Shown: positions 1-6,971 of the stretch, in pieces
How the letters are laid out: every line of letters begins with the position of its first letter
Position numbering within the stretch: position 1 is the first letter of the stretch
Assembly (NCBI GenBank): GCA_963768085.1
Contig: CAVYGO010000002.1
Span: 186,001-250,000, forward strand
Direction: 5' to 3'
DNA length: 64,000 nucleotides
Source: Pukyongia sp963768085
GTDB lineage: Bacteria; Bacteroidota; Bacteroidia; Flavobacteriales; Flavobacteriaceae
Position numbers and translations under genes: made by a program
Notes under the pieces: model-generated
Told to the model about the DNA's origin: nothing
Seen by the model: the letters and a program-made list of their open reading frames with translations, nothing else
Database searches by the model: none

Positions 1-334
1 ATGAAATATTGTACATCGCCTGCTGATACCGGTTATAGACTTCCAGTTGGGCCAATTGATTGCCTTGTTTACAAAGAACGATTAACGTATTTATATTTTG
101 ACTGGTTAGCGACAATTAAAAAAACATATGTTTACCCTAAAGATAATCTACTTTGGTTTTTGTTACACTTACTATAATTATTTTTTTTGGGTTGGCATAA
201 CAATTGTCCAATAGAAAGTGAAGAGTACACGAAATCCCGCCTTATAGAAGAGCTGCGGGATAATACGAATGTAAAATACACAAAAAGTACATTGGCACCC
301 TTAGAAAAAGTGACACAATGTCTTAGATTAATAT
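1..334. other. Intergenic DNA upstream of lon
   Basis: No recognisable gene. A 58-codon open frame runs from the first base to 177 on the forward strand, but its composition and predicted protein resemble nothing familiar and it may be chance. The stretch is AT-rich and should contain the lon promoter. A near match to the Bacteroidetes -7 box (TACATTGG) lies about 50 bases before lon, but no perfect TAnnTTTG is seen. Confidence 0.4.
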
Positions 335-2785
335 ATGGGAAAAGCAAAATTGACTACAGTAGACAGTTTGTCATTTCAGGAACTTTCAGAAGATGCGGAT
401 CTTATTCCACTGATGACTCCTGAGGATGAAGATGCAATGAATAAGGAAGACCTTCCCCAGGTGTTACCAATACTACCACTGCGCAATACAGTTTTATTCC
501 CGGGAGTTGTGATACCTATTACGGCAGGACGGGATAAATCAATAAAACTAATCAATGAGACCAATAAAGGGAATAAGGTCATTGGAGTGGTATCTCAAAA
601 AGAAGAATCCAAGGAAGAGCCGGAAATTCAGGATATAAACAGAATTGGAACAGTTGCACAGATATTACGAGTCTTGAAAATGCCTGATGGCAATACCACG
701 GTGATCATACAGGGAAAAAAACGCTTCGAGGTGAATGAAATCATTACCACCGATCCTTATATGACTTCAACGATAAGCGAAGTCGAGGAAGCAAGGCCTG
801 CTAAAGACAATGAAGAATTTAAGGCGATTATCGAGTCCATTAAGGAAATGGCTCTGGAGATCATTAAGGATAGTCCTAACATTCCTTCCGAGGCGGCATT
901 CGCTATTAAAAATATAGAAAGCACTTCTTTCCTGGTCAATTTCGTTTCATCCAATTTGAACATTTCGGTAGAAGAGAAGCAAAAATTGCTCGAGATCAAC
1001 GACCTGAAAGAACGCGCACTGGAAACACTTCGCTACATGAACATTGAAATCCAGAAACTTTCACTGCGTCAGGATATTCAATCGAAGGTGGAAAGTGATA
1101 TCAGTCAGCAGCAGCGAGAGTATTTCCTTCATCAACAAATGAAAACCATACAGGAAGAGTTGGGAGGAACTTCTACTGAAGCTGAAATAGAGGAAATGCG
1201 CAGTCGAGGGAAGACAAAGCAATGGAAAGACGAAATACGCGAGCATTTTCAGAAGGAATTGGCCAAGATGCAACGTATGAATCCGCAAGTGGCCGAATAC
1301 AGCATCCAGAGAAACTATCTTGAACTTATCCTGGATCTTCCGTGGAATGAATACAGCACGGACAAATTCGACCTGAATCGCGCCCGCAAAATACTGGACC
1401 GGGATCATTATGGACTGGATGATGTGAAAAAACGCATTATTGAATACCTGGCCGTACTAAAATTGCGAAATGATATGAAATCTCCTATACTATGTCTTTA
1501 CGGGCCACCGGGTGTGGGTAAAACATCCTTGGGGAAGTCAGTCGCTGAAGCTCTCGGTAGAAAATATATTCGGATGTCCCTTGGCGGACTTCGGGACGAG
1601 GCAGAGATCAGGGGGCACCGTAAAACCTATATTGGGGCTATGCCGGGACGGATCGTTCAGAATATCAAAAAAGCCGGAACGTCCAACCCCGTGTTTGTAC
1701 TGGATGAAATTGATAAATTATCCATGGGACACCAGGGAGATCCTTCCTCGGCCATGCTCGAGGTTCTGGATCCGGAACAGAATAATGCCTTCTACGATAA
1801 TTTCCTTGAACTAGGATATGATCTTTCCAAAGTTATGTTCATTGCAACTTCAAACAGCCTGGGTACAATACAGCCAGCATTAAGAGACCGGATGGAGATC
1901 ATTAATGTTTCGGGTTATACCATAGAAGAAAAGGTTGAGATCGCAAAAAGACATTTACTATCCAAACAACTGAAGGAACACGGACTCACAAAGAAGCATC
2001 TTATTATCGGCAAACGTCAGCTTGAAAAGATCGTGGAAGGATACACCCGAGAAAGTGGTGTTCGGGGACTTGAAAAGCAGGTGGCTAAAATGGTACGTCA
2101 TGCGGCTATGAAGATCGCTATGGAAGAACCGTACGAATCGAAAGTTACCAATGAAATGATTATTGAAGTACTAGGGCCACCTAGATTGGAACGTGACAAA
2201 TACGAAAATAATGATGTAGCTGGTGTTGTTACCGGCTTAGCTTGGACCCGGGTAGGAGGGGATATTCTTTTTATTGAATCGATACTATCTAAAGGAAAAG
2301 GTCAACTCACCATGACGGGTAACCTCGGGAAAGTAATGAAGGAATCGGCTACCATTGCCTTGGAATTCATTAAATCCAACGCTGGAAAATTGGGTCTGAA
2401 CCCTGAAATATTCGGCAAGTATAATATACATATTCACGTTCCGGAGGGAGCAACTCCCAAAGACGGCCCAAGTGCGGGTATTACCATGCTTACATCGCTC
2501 GTGTCTCTGTTCACTCAGAGAAAGGTGAAGAAAAGCCTGGCTATGACCGGTGAAATCACTTTAAGAGGCAAGGTACTTCCTGTGGGAGGGATCAAAGAGA
2601 AGATATTAGCAGCGAAACGCGCCCGTATCAAGGAGATCATGCTGTGTGAGGATAATCGCCGGGATATCGAAGAGATTAAGCCTGAATATTTGAAAGGGCT
2701 CACATTCCATTATGTTAAAGACATGGATGAAGTCTTGGAGGTGGCATTAACGAATCAAAAGGTTAAGGACGCCAAGAAATTATAA
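335..2785 (+). CDS. lon: ATP-dependent Lon protease (La)
   Basis: Lon degrades damaged and regulatory proteins in the cytoplasm as a homohexameric AAA+ serine protease. The 816-residue product has the full bacterial LonA layout: an N-terminal substrate-binding domain (about residues 45-240), a coiled linker, an AAA+ module with Walker A GPPGVGKTS and Walker B VFVLDEIDK, and a C-terminal protease domain. The catalytic serine lies in PKDGPSAGITM and the catalytic lysine in GGIKEKILAAKRA. Length is normal for the family. The ATG at 335 gives an N-terminal extension typical of Bacteroidetes. It is monocistronic, followed by 207 bases before porQ. Confidence 0.97.
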   Translation: MGKAKLTTVDSLSFQELSEDADLIPLMTPEDEDAMNKEDLPQVLPILPLRNTVLFPGVVIPITAGRDKSIKLINETNKGNKVIGVVSQKEESKEEPEIQDINRIGTVAQILRVLKMPDGNTTVIIQGKKRFEVNEIITTDPYMTSTISEVEEARPAKDNEEFKAIIESIKEMALEIIKDSPNIPSEAAFAIKNIESTSFLVNFVSSNLNISVEEKQKLLEINDLKERALETLRYMNIEIQKLSLRQDIQSKVESDISQQQREYFLHQQMKTIQEELGGTSTEAEIEEMRSRGKTKQWKDEIREHFQKELAKMQRMNPQVAEYSIQRNYLELILDLPWNEYSTDKFDLNRARKILDRDHYGLDDVKKRIIEYLAVLKLRNDMKSPILCLYGPPGVGKTSLGKSVAEALGRKYIRMSLGGLRDEAEIRGHRKTYIGAMPGRIVQNIKKAGTSNPVFVLDEIDKLSMGHQGDPSSAMLEVLDPEQNNAFYDNFLELGYDLSKVMFIATSNSLGTIQPALRDRMEIINVSGYTIEEKVEIAKRHLLSKQLKEHGLTKKHLIIGKRQLEKIVEGYTRESGVRGLEKQVAKMVRHAAMKIAMEEPYESKVTNEMIIEVLGPPRLERDKYENNDVAGVVTGLAWTRVGGDILFIESILSKGKGQLTMTGNLGKVMKESATIALEFIKSNAGKLGLNPEIFGKYNIHIHVPEGATPKDGPSAGITMLTSLVSLFTQRKVKKSLAMTGEITLRGKVLPVGGIKEKILAAKRARIKEIMLCEDNRRDIEEIKPEYLKGLTFHYVKDMDEVLEVALTNQKVKDAKKL

Positions 2786-2992
2786 TCAGATGATACCCGC
2801 TGCACAGGAGATTTGTGATCTTTAAACTAATTCTTAAGGATTTTTCGAATTAATTTGCCTTCGGTTATCTGGATCTCGATGAAATACATACCACTTTTTA
2901 AGGATATTTAAATTTCAATCATTTCGTGCTCCGCTAAAAATAAATTATACTTGCAGTCGTTTTAGTTTTCAGGGAAAAGAATCTCACGCTCC

Positions 2993-4012
2993 ATGCACCA
3001 TCGGGTATTTTACGTACTAGCCTTATTTTTGTCGGTTTCAACATACGCCCAGGTGGGTGGCCGCACTACGTATCAGTTCCTTAATTTGGTAAATTCTCCC
3101 CGTCAGGCTGCCCTGGGCGGTAAAACAGTGACGAATTACGACTATGATGTTACTCAGGCCATGTTTAATCCTGCGAGTATTAATCCGGCCATGGACAATC
3201 AATTGTCGTTAAATTACACCAACTACATAGGTGACATCAATTACGGAACAGCGGCATACGCCTATCTGTGGGATCGCCGTACCCAGGTAATACATGCGGG
3301 AGTTACCTATATTAATTACGGGAAATTTGATGGGTACGACGAGTTCGGGAACGCTACAAGTAGCTTCTCGGGAGGAGAAGTAGCTTTATCTGTAGGGCAT
3401 GCCAGAAATATTGCCTTCACGAATTTCCATGTGGGTGCAAATTTGAAATTGATTTCTTCTACCCTTGAGCAGTATTCCTCATTTGGAGTTGCTGTGGATA
3501 TTGGAGTGATGTATGTTTATGAAGCCTGGGACCTTCATATCACTGGTGTGGCGCGTAATATAGGTACTCAAATCACTCCCTACGACAGTGTTTACGAACC
3601 ATTGCCCTTTGAATTGATCTTCGGAATATCCCAAACATTGCAAAACATTCCGATCCGATGGCATTTAACCCTGGATAATATGCAACGTTGGAATGTAGCA
3701 TTTTCAAACCCGAACCGCGAATTAACCGATCTGGAAGGCAATGTCCAGGAAGAAAGGATTAACTTTATCGATAATGCCTTGCGGCATACCATTCTGGGTT
3801 TGGAATTATTTCCTGAAGGTGGTTTTAATATCAGAATAGGATATAATTTACGCAGGGGAGAAGAGTTACGAATCGTTGACAGGCGTGCGTTCGCAGGGCT
3901 TAGTGCCGGGTTTTCAATAAAGCTGAACAAACTCAGATTGAGTTATTCGTTTGCGAAATATAGTACTGCGGCTTCTACGAGTAACTTCGGACTTAATATT
4001 AATCTTCAGTAA
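2993..4012 (+). CDS. porQ: Type IX secretion system protein PorQ
   Basis: The 339-residue protein starts with a signal peptide (cleavage probably after STYAQ) and then shows the alternating beta pattern of an outer-membrane barrel. The opening GGRTTYQFLNLVNSPRQAAL and the NPASINP segment are hallmarks of PorQ. In the type IX secretion system PorQ is part of the outer-membrane attachment complex that anchors secreted cargo to lipopolysaccharide. The gene stop overlaps the cmk start by one base (TAATG), and porQ-cmk is a pairing I know from Bacteroidetes. A near-consensus box TATACTTG at about 2947 may be its promoter. Confidence 0.88.
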   Translation: MHHRVFYVLALFLSVSTYAQVGGRTTYQFLNLVNSPRQAALGGKTVTNYDYDVTQAMFNPASINPAMDNQLSLNYTNYIGDINYGTAAYAYLWDRRTQVIHAGVTYINYGKFDGYDEFGNATSSFSGGEVALSVGHARNIAFTNFHVGANLKLISSTLEQYSSFGVAVDIGVMYVYEAWDLHITGVARNIGTQITPYDSVYEPLPFELIFGISQTLQNIPIRWHLTLDNMQRWNVAFSNPNRELTDLEGNVQEERINFIDNALRHTILGLELFPEGGFNIRIGYNLRRGEELRIVDRRAFAGLSAGFSIKLNKLRLSYSFAKYSTAASTSNFGLNINLQ

Positions 4013-4704
4013 TGCGAACCATTACCATAGCGATCGACGGCTATTCATCTACCGGTAAAAGCACGGTTGCCAGGCAATTAGCAGACTGGCTTGAATATGT
4101 ATATGTAGATTCAGGTGCTATGTATCGTGCTATAACCTTGTTTGCGCTGCGTAAGGGATTTATTTCTGAAGAGCATTTCGACAGACAATCGCTCATTGAG
4201 GCACTTTCAGACATTGAATTGGAATTCAGGAAGAATTCCGAAGGGAAAGCAGAAATTCATCTGGAAGGTGAAAATGTAGAAAATCAGATACGCACCCTGG
4301 AAGTATCTGAATTTGTAAGTCCTGTCGCTACGGTTCCCGAGGTTAGGCGTAAGCTGGTGAAGCTACAACATGCGATAGGAGAGAATAAAGGAGTGGTCAT
4401 GGACGGCCGGGATATTGGCACTGTGGTATTCCCTAAAGCCGAATTAAAGATCTTTATGAGCGCTTCTCCCGAAGTACGGGCTAAACGTCGTTATATCGAA
4501 CTTTTGGAAAGAGGTGATGTTATTACGTATCAGGAGGTATTGGAAAATGTGACGGAACGCGATCATATTGATACGCATCGAGTAGATTCTCCATTAGTGA
4601 AGGCAGAAGATGCCATCGAAATCGACAATACGGAAACCAATATCGAAGACCAGTTTCATATAATCCTTCAACTGGCGAAAGACCGTATAGCTGGCAGGAT
4701 TTAA
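4012..4704 (+). CDS. cmk: Cytidylate kinase
   Basis: Cmk phosphorylates CMP and dCMP with ATP in pyrimidine salvage. The 230-residue protein opens with the P-loop IAIDGYSSTGKST, followed by the DSGAMYRA substrate motif, the CMP-binding MDGRDIGTVVFP and the lid arginines in KRRYIELLERG. Length fits the bacterial type-1 enzyme. Translation is probably coupled to porQ through the overlapping TAATG. Confidence 0.96.
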   Translation: MRTITIAIDGYSSTGKSTVARQLADWLEYVYVDSGAMYRAITLFALRKGFISEEHFDRQSLIEALSDIELEFRKNSEGKAEIHLEGENVENQIRTLEVSEFVSPVATVPEVRRKLVKLQHAIGENKGVVMDGRDIGTVVFPKAELKIFMSASPEVRAKRRYIELLERGDVITYQEVLENVTERDHIDTHRVDSPLVKAEDAIEIDNTETNIEDQFHIILQLAKDRIAGRI

Positions 4705-4762
4705 GCTATTCTGCGATAACTATTTCCTACAATATTCCTACAGACTACTATATTTTAACTGA

Positions 4763-4770
4763 TAAATTTG
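4763..4770 (+). promoter_or_regulatory. Candidate promoter -7 box for the downstream lipoprotein
   Basis: TAAATTTG matches the Bacteroidetes -7 consensus TAnnTTTG exactly, 58 bases before the start codon. No TTG is seen at the expected -33 distance, so this is a half-supported call. Confidence 0.35.
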
Positions 4771-4827
4771 CTTTTTAACTGATTTATACGTTATTTTGTC
4801 GTCCAAATAGCCCCTAAATTCCTACAA

Positions 4828-5718
4828 ATGAAACGTTTAAAATCTACTTATGCATGGGTATGTTTAATTATGCTCGTGGTTTCCTGTTCCCAGGATAACG
4901 AAGATAGTTACAACATAGATACCACTGCCAACGCATTATTACTAAAAAATCAGCAAGCCTTAGAAACGAATGATACCTCCACTTATGGATTATATCATGG
5001 AACCGTTTTATCTGCTACCACTACATCCAGAGGTAAGATATGGGTAAATATAGCTAACGACGGTAATTATTACGCTTTGGTTGAGCTGGTTTCAGGCGAA
5101 GAACTCGCATTTAAGTTAAAACCCAGTTTCATAACCAAATCAGCCCTAACTACAGTATTTGAGTTTGAAGGTGAAGGAGGTTCCTTTATCTTCGACGTTA
5201 GTGATATAAACCAGCCACAGTTAAGCGAGTTATCGCTAAACGGTGAGGAGTTTTTCTCACAGATCGTGAAAAGCTACAGCTACAATATGGCAAGTTCGGC
5301 AACGGCCACATTCTCTGAAACCGGTAACCCGTCGTTTTCAGGAACCTGGAGCCTTATCGCTGATGGATCTGTCGTTAATCCTAATGGAAATAGCGGCGAC
5401 GGTATTACTTCCGTAATGGTGGTAATTTCAGGTGAGGTGTTTGAAGATTTCGATTTCGATGCTTTTGATGCATCCACTTGTTTAAGTAATGCTAATTATA
5501 TCCCAACATTGAATTCCTATGGAGTTCCGGGATTCACGATAAGTGACTACCAAACTACTATGTTCGCTAATGGTATGACCAAATGGAACCTTAGTTACGA
5601 TCCGGTAGGAGTGACCTATATGAATTACCTGAGTTGCAGCACAGAAAGCTCGGGTACCTTTTACTGGTCCAGTATTGACGGATTAATCACAAAATATGGC
5701 GACATTATGCTGGATTAA
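4828..5718 (+). CDS. Putative lipoprotein of unknown function
   Basis: The 296-residue product begins with a lipoprotein signal peptide (charged start, hydrophobic core, lipobox VVSC with the cysteine at about residue 20). The mature part is acidic, rich in Ser, Thr, Asn and Gly, with no cofactor or catalytic motif I recognise. Composition suits an exported beta-rich adhesin-like or surface protein. It stands alone between cmk and a strong terminator. No function can be assigned. Confidence 0.7.
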   Translation: MKRLKSTYAWVCLIMLVVSCSQDNEDSYNIDTTANALLLKNQQALETNDTSTYGLYHGTVLSATTTSRGKIWVNIANDGNYYALVELVSGEELAFKLKPSFITKSALTTVFEFEGEGGSFIFDVSDINQPQLSELSLNGEEFFSQIVKSYSYNMASSATATFSETGNPSFSGTWSLIADGSVVNPNGNSGDGITSVMVVISGEVFEDFDFDAFDASTCLSNANYIPTLNSYGVPGFTISDYQTTMFANGMTKWNLSYDPVGVTYMNYLSCSTESSGTFYWSSIDGLITKYGDIMLD

Positions 5719-5737
5719 GAAACGATAAAGCATAATT

Positions 5738-5770
5738 AAAAAAACCACTCATAGATTGAGTGGTTTTTTT
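5738..5770. terminator. Bidirectional rho-independent terminator
   Basis: CCACTCA-tagat-TGAGTGG forms a perfect 7-bp stem flanked by A-run and T-run, so it can end transcription from both sides: the lipoprotein gene on the forward strand and the small-ORF array on the reverse strand. Confidence 0.9.
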
Positions 5771-5803
5771 GTTGCTAACTTTAACTAATAAGTCGTCCGG
5801 TAT

Positions 5804-5938
5804 TTAAGAGATGTATGGCTTTCCCGGCATCACCATATCACTTCGCTCTAAGGCGAGATGTATGTGCTTGAGTCGAAACAGGTCCTTGCGCTGCGCCTCC
5901 TGCTTCATGATCGTGTGGATGTTTCCTGCTAAGTTCAT
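5804..5938 (-). CDS. 44-residue protein after the small-ORF array
   Basis: An ATG-to-TAA frame of 44 codons lies 34 bases downstream of the last array peptide and just before the bidirectional terminator. The product begins MNLAGNIHTIMKQEAQRK and is basic and probably helical, ending PGKPYIS. Codon use is more GC-rich than the array units. I recognise no family. Position and strand suggest co-transcription with the four array peptides, which supports a real gene, but direct evidence is only the open frame and context. Confidence 0.5.
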   Translation of the reverse strand: MNLAGNIHTIMKQEAQRKDLFRLKHIHLALERSDMVMPGKPYIS

Positions 5939-5972
5939 GATTAATTTCTTTTATTGTTGGTCTGTTCTTTTG

Positions 5973-6062
5973 TTACTGTCTGAAACGTCTTTTGGCGTTC
6001 CATTCATATCCCATACTTGTTCTGGGTTTTTCTGTAAGTGTGTTTGAATCTAAAGTTCTCAT
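5973..6062 (-). CDS. Array peptide 4 (29 residues, most divergent)
   Basis: This is the promoter-distal copy of the four-member array. It starts MRTLDSNTLTEKPR and ends EWNAKRRFRQ. Compared with the other copies it carries synonymous changes (Leu9 CTT for TTA, Thr10 ACA, Pro13 CCC) and mostly conservative replacements (Lys14 to Arg, Leu17 to Met, Phe19 to Tyr), with Thr20 to Glu the exception. The frame and stop region are kept. That substitution pattern is what a translated, selected ORF shows. No signal peptide, cysteine or known domain. Confidence 0.65.
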   Translation of the reverse strand: MRTLDSNTLTEKPRTSMGYEWNAKRRFRQ

Positions 6063-6102
6063 GATGTTAGTTTTATATTGATTGTGTTTTATAGCATGTT
6101 AC

Positions 6103-6189
6103 TTATCGGAAACGTCTTTTGGCGTTCCAGGTAAATCCTAAACTTGTTTTAGGTTTTTCAGTTAATGTGTTTGAATCTAAAGTTCTCAT
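6103..6189 (-). CDS. Array peptide 3 (28 residues)
   Basis: Near-identical to its upstream neighbour: begins MRTLDSNTLTEKPK, contains TSLGFTWNAKRR and ends FR. A single Tyr/Phe difference at residue 27 separates it from copies 1 and 2. It sits in a 126-bp tandem unit with a 39-base A-rich spacer before its ATG and no Shine-Dalgarno, usual for Bacteroidetes. Function unknown. Confidence 0.65.
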   Translation of the reverse strand: MRTLDSNTLTEKPKTSLGFTWNAKRRFR

Positions 6190-6228
6190 GGTCGTTGTTT
6201 TTAATTGATTAAGTTGATAGCATGTTAC

Positions 6229-6315
6229 TTATCGGTAACGTCTTTTGGCGTTCCAGGTAAATCCTAAACTTGTTTTAGGTTTTTCAGTTAATGTGTTTGA
6301 ATCTAAAGTTCTCAT
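6229..6315 (-). CDS. Array peptide 2 (28 residues)
   Basis: Second copy in transcription order. Same 28-codon frame starting MRTLDSNTLTEKPK, central aromatic segment GFTW, then basic tail NAKRRYR. The unit is almost identical at DNA level to copy 3, pointing to recent tandem duplication or conversion. Function unknown. Confidence 0.65.
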   Translation of the reverse strand: MRTLDSNTLTEKPKTSLGFTWNAKRRYR

Positions 6316-6354
6316 GGTCGTTGTTTTTAATTGATTAAGTTGATAGCTTGTTAC

Positions 6355-6441
6355 TTATCGGTAACGTCTTTTAGTGTTCCAGGTAAATCCTAAACTTGTT
6401 TTAGGTTTTTCGGTTAATGTGTTTGAATCTAAAGTTCTCAT
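6355..6441 (-). CDS. Array peptide 1 (28 residues, promoter-proximal)
   Basis: First copy on the reverse strand. Same frame as copy 2, with Thr10 ACC (synonymous) and Ala23 to Thr as the differences. Upstream lies about 350 bases of AT-rich DNA shared divergently with rpsA, containing direct and inverted repeats at 6531-6572. Function unknown. Confidence 0.65.
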   Translation of the reverse strand: MRTLDSNTLTEKPKTSLGFTWNTKRRYR

Positions 6442-6530
6442 GGTTGTTGTTTTTAATTGTTACTGTTCGTTTTTTGATTGAATTATTCGATTGATATATT
6501 AAGTAGACGAAGCAGAAACAAAAATGTTAC

Positions 6531-6572
6531 AGTACTATGTTAAACAAAGTACTATTTTAACCAAAATTTAAC
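6531..6572. promoter_or_regulatory. Repeat cluster between the array and rpsA
   Basis: A 13-base direct repeat (AGTACTATgTTAA at 6531 and AGTACTATtTTAA at 6548, period 17) overlaps an inverted repeat GTTAAA...TTTAAC (6539-6572). Located about 90 bases upstream of the first array ORF, it may be an operator for the array, though no regulator gene is adjacent. Confidence 0.35.
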
Positions 6573-6792
6573 ATACTTATACGGTAGGGAAGTGTTGTTA
6601 CCTTAATATATATATGGTGTAAGCGAAATAGTCTCGGGCTGATTTTAATTTCGAAAAAGAACAGCAATAGTAATAACATGGCGAAATTTCATGTTTTAAT
6701 ACAGAGATACAGATTAAAAATAAATTGTTTCAAGGATGAAAATATAACTTTAAGAGAAGGGTTAAGACCATTCAAAAGAGCTTCAAAACCTT

Positions 6793-6822
6793 TTGATTAT
6801 CAAAACAAAAACACTATTTTTG
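6793..6822 (+). promoter_or_regulatory. rpsA promoter (TTG-N19-TATTTTTG)
   Basis: TTG at 6793-6795 (within TTTTG), 19 bases, then TATTTTTG at 6815-6822 matches both Bacteroidetes promoter boxes with a normal spacer. Transcription would start near 6829, giving a leader of about 143 nt before rpsA. Ribosomal protein S1 leaders are often regulatory in other bacteria; here a small hairpin-prone stretch is present but no defined element is recognised. Confidence 0.65.
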
Positions 6823-6971
6823 CCATCCTTTTGGCGGTTAAGCGAGTTCCGAAGGAAGATTTTAAAACCAGACACAAACCCTTCTGTGGGATTACCGGGA
6901 AATAACTTGCAGCAACACAGAATACAAACCACTGATTTCGAAAATCTTTTTTTGAGATCAACTTTTTAGAA

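Larger units (their letters stand above)
5973..6450. repeat. Four-unit 126-bp tandem repeat carrying the array ORFs
   Basis: Starts of successive units are spaced 126, 126 and 127 bases. Three units are nearly identical; the one at 5973-6102 is diverged mainly in the spacer and at codon third positions. Each unit contains an inverted repeat in the coding part (CCTAAA/TTTAGG, or CCCA/TGGG in the diverged unit). Confidence 0.9.

Noticed and set aside
1..177. 58-codon open frame at the window start
   Set aside because: No recognisable family, no ribosome site or context; length is within chance for AT-rich DNA.
187..423. 78-codon frame overlapping the lon start
   Set aside because: Overlaps lon in another frame and has no family features; lon is certain.
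5811..6047. Forward-strand 78-codon frame across the array
   Set aside because: Antisense shadow of the reverse-strand small ORFs, which show coding-type substitutions.
5973..6450. CRISPR array
   Set aside because: Units are 126 bp and contain ORFs with no distinct spacers, and no cas genes are near.
6678..6905. 75-codon frame before rpsA
   Set aside because: It covers the rpsA promoter boxes and leader, is low in conserved features, and is unlikely to be a gene.
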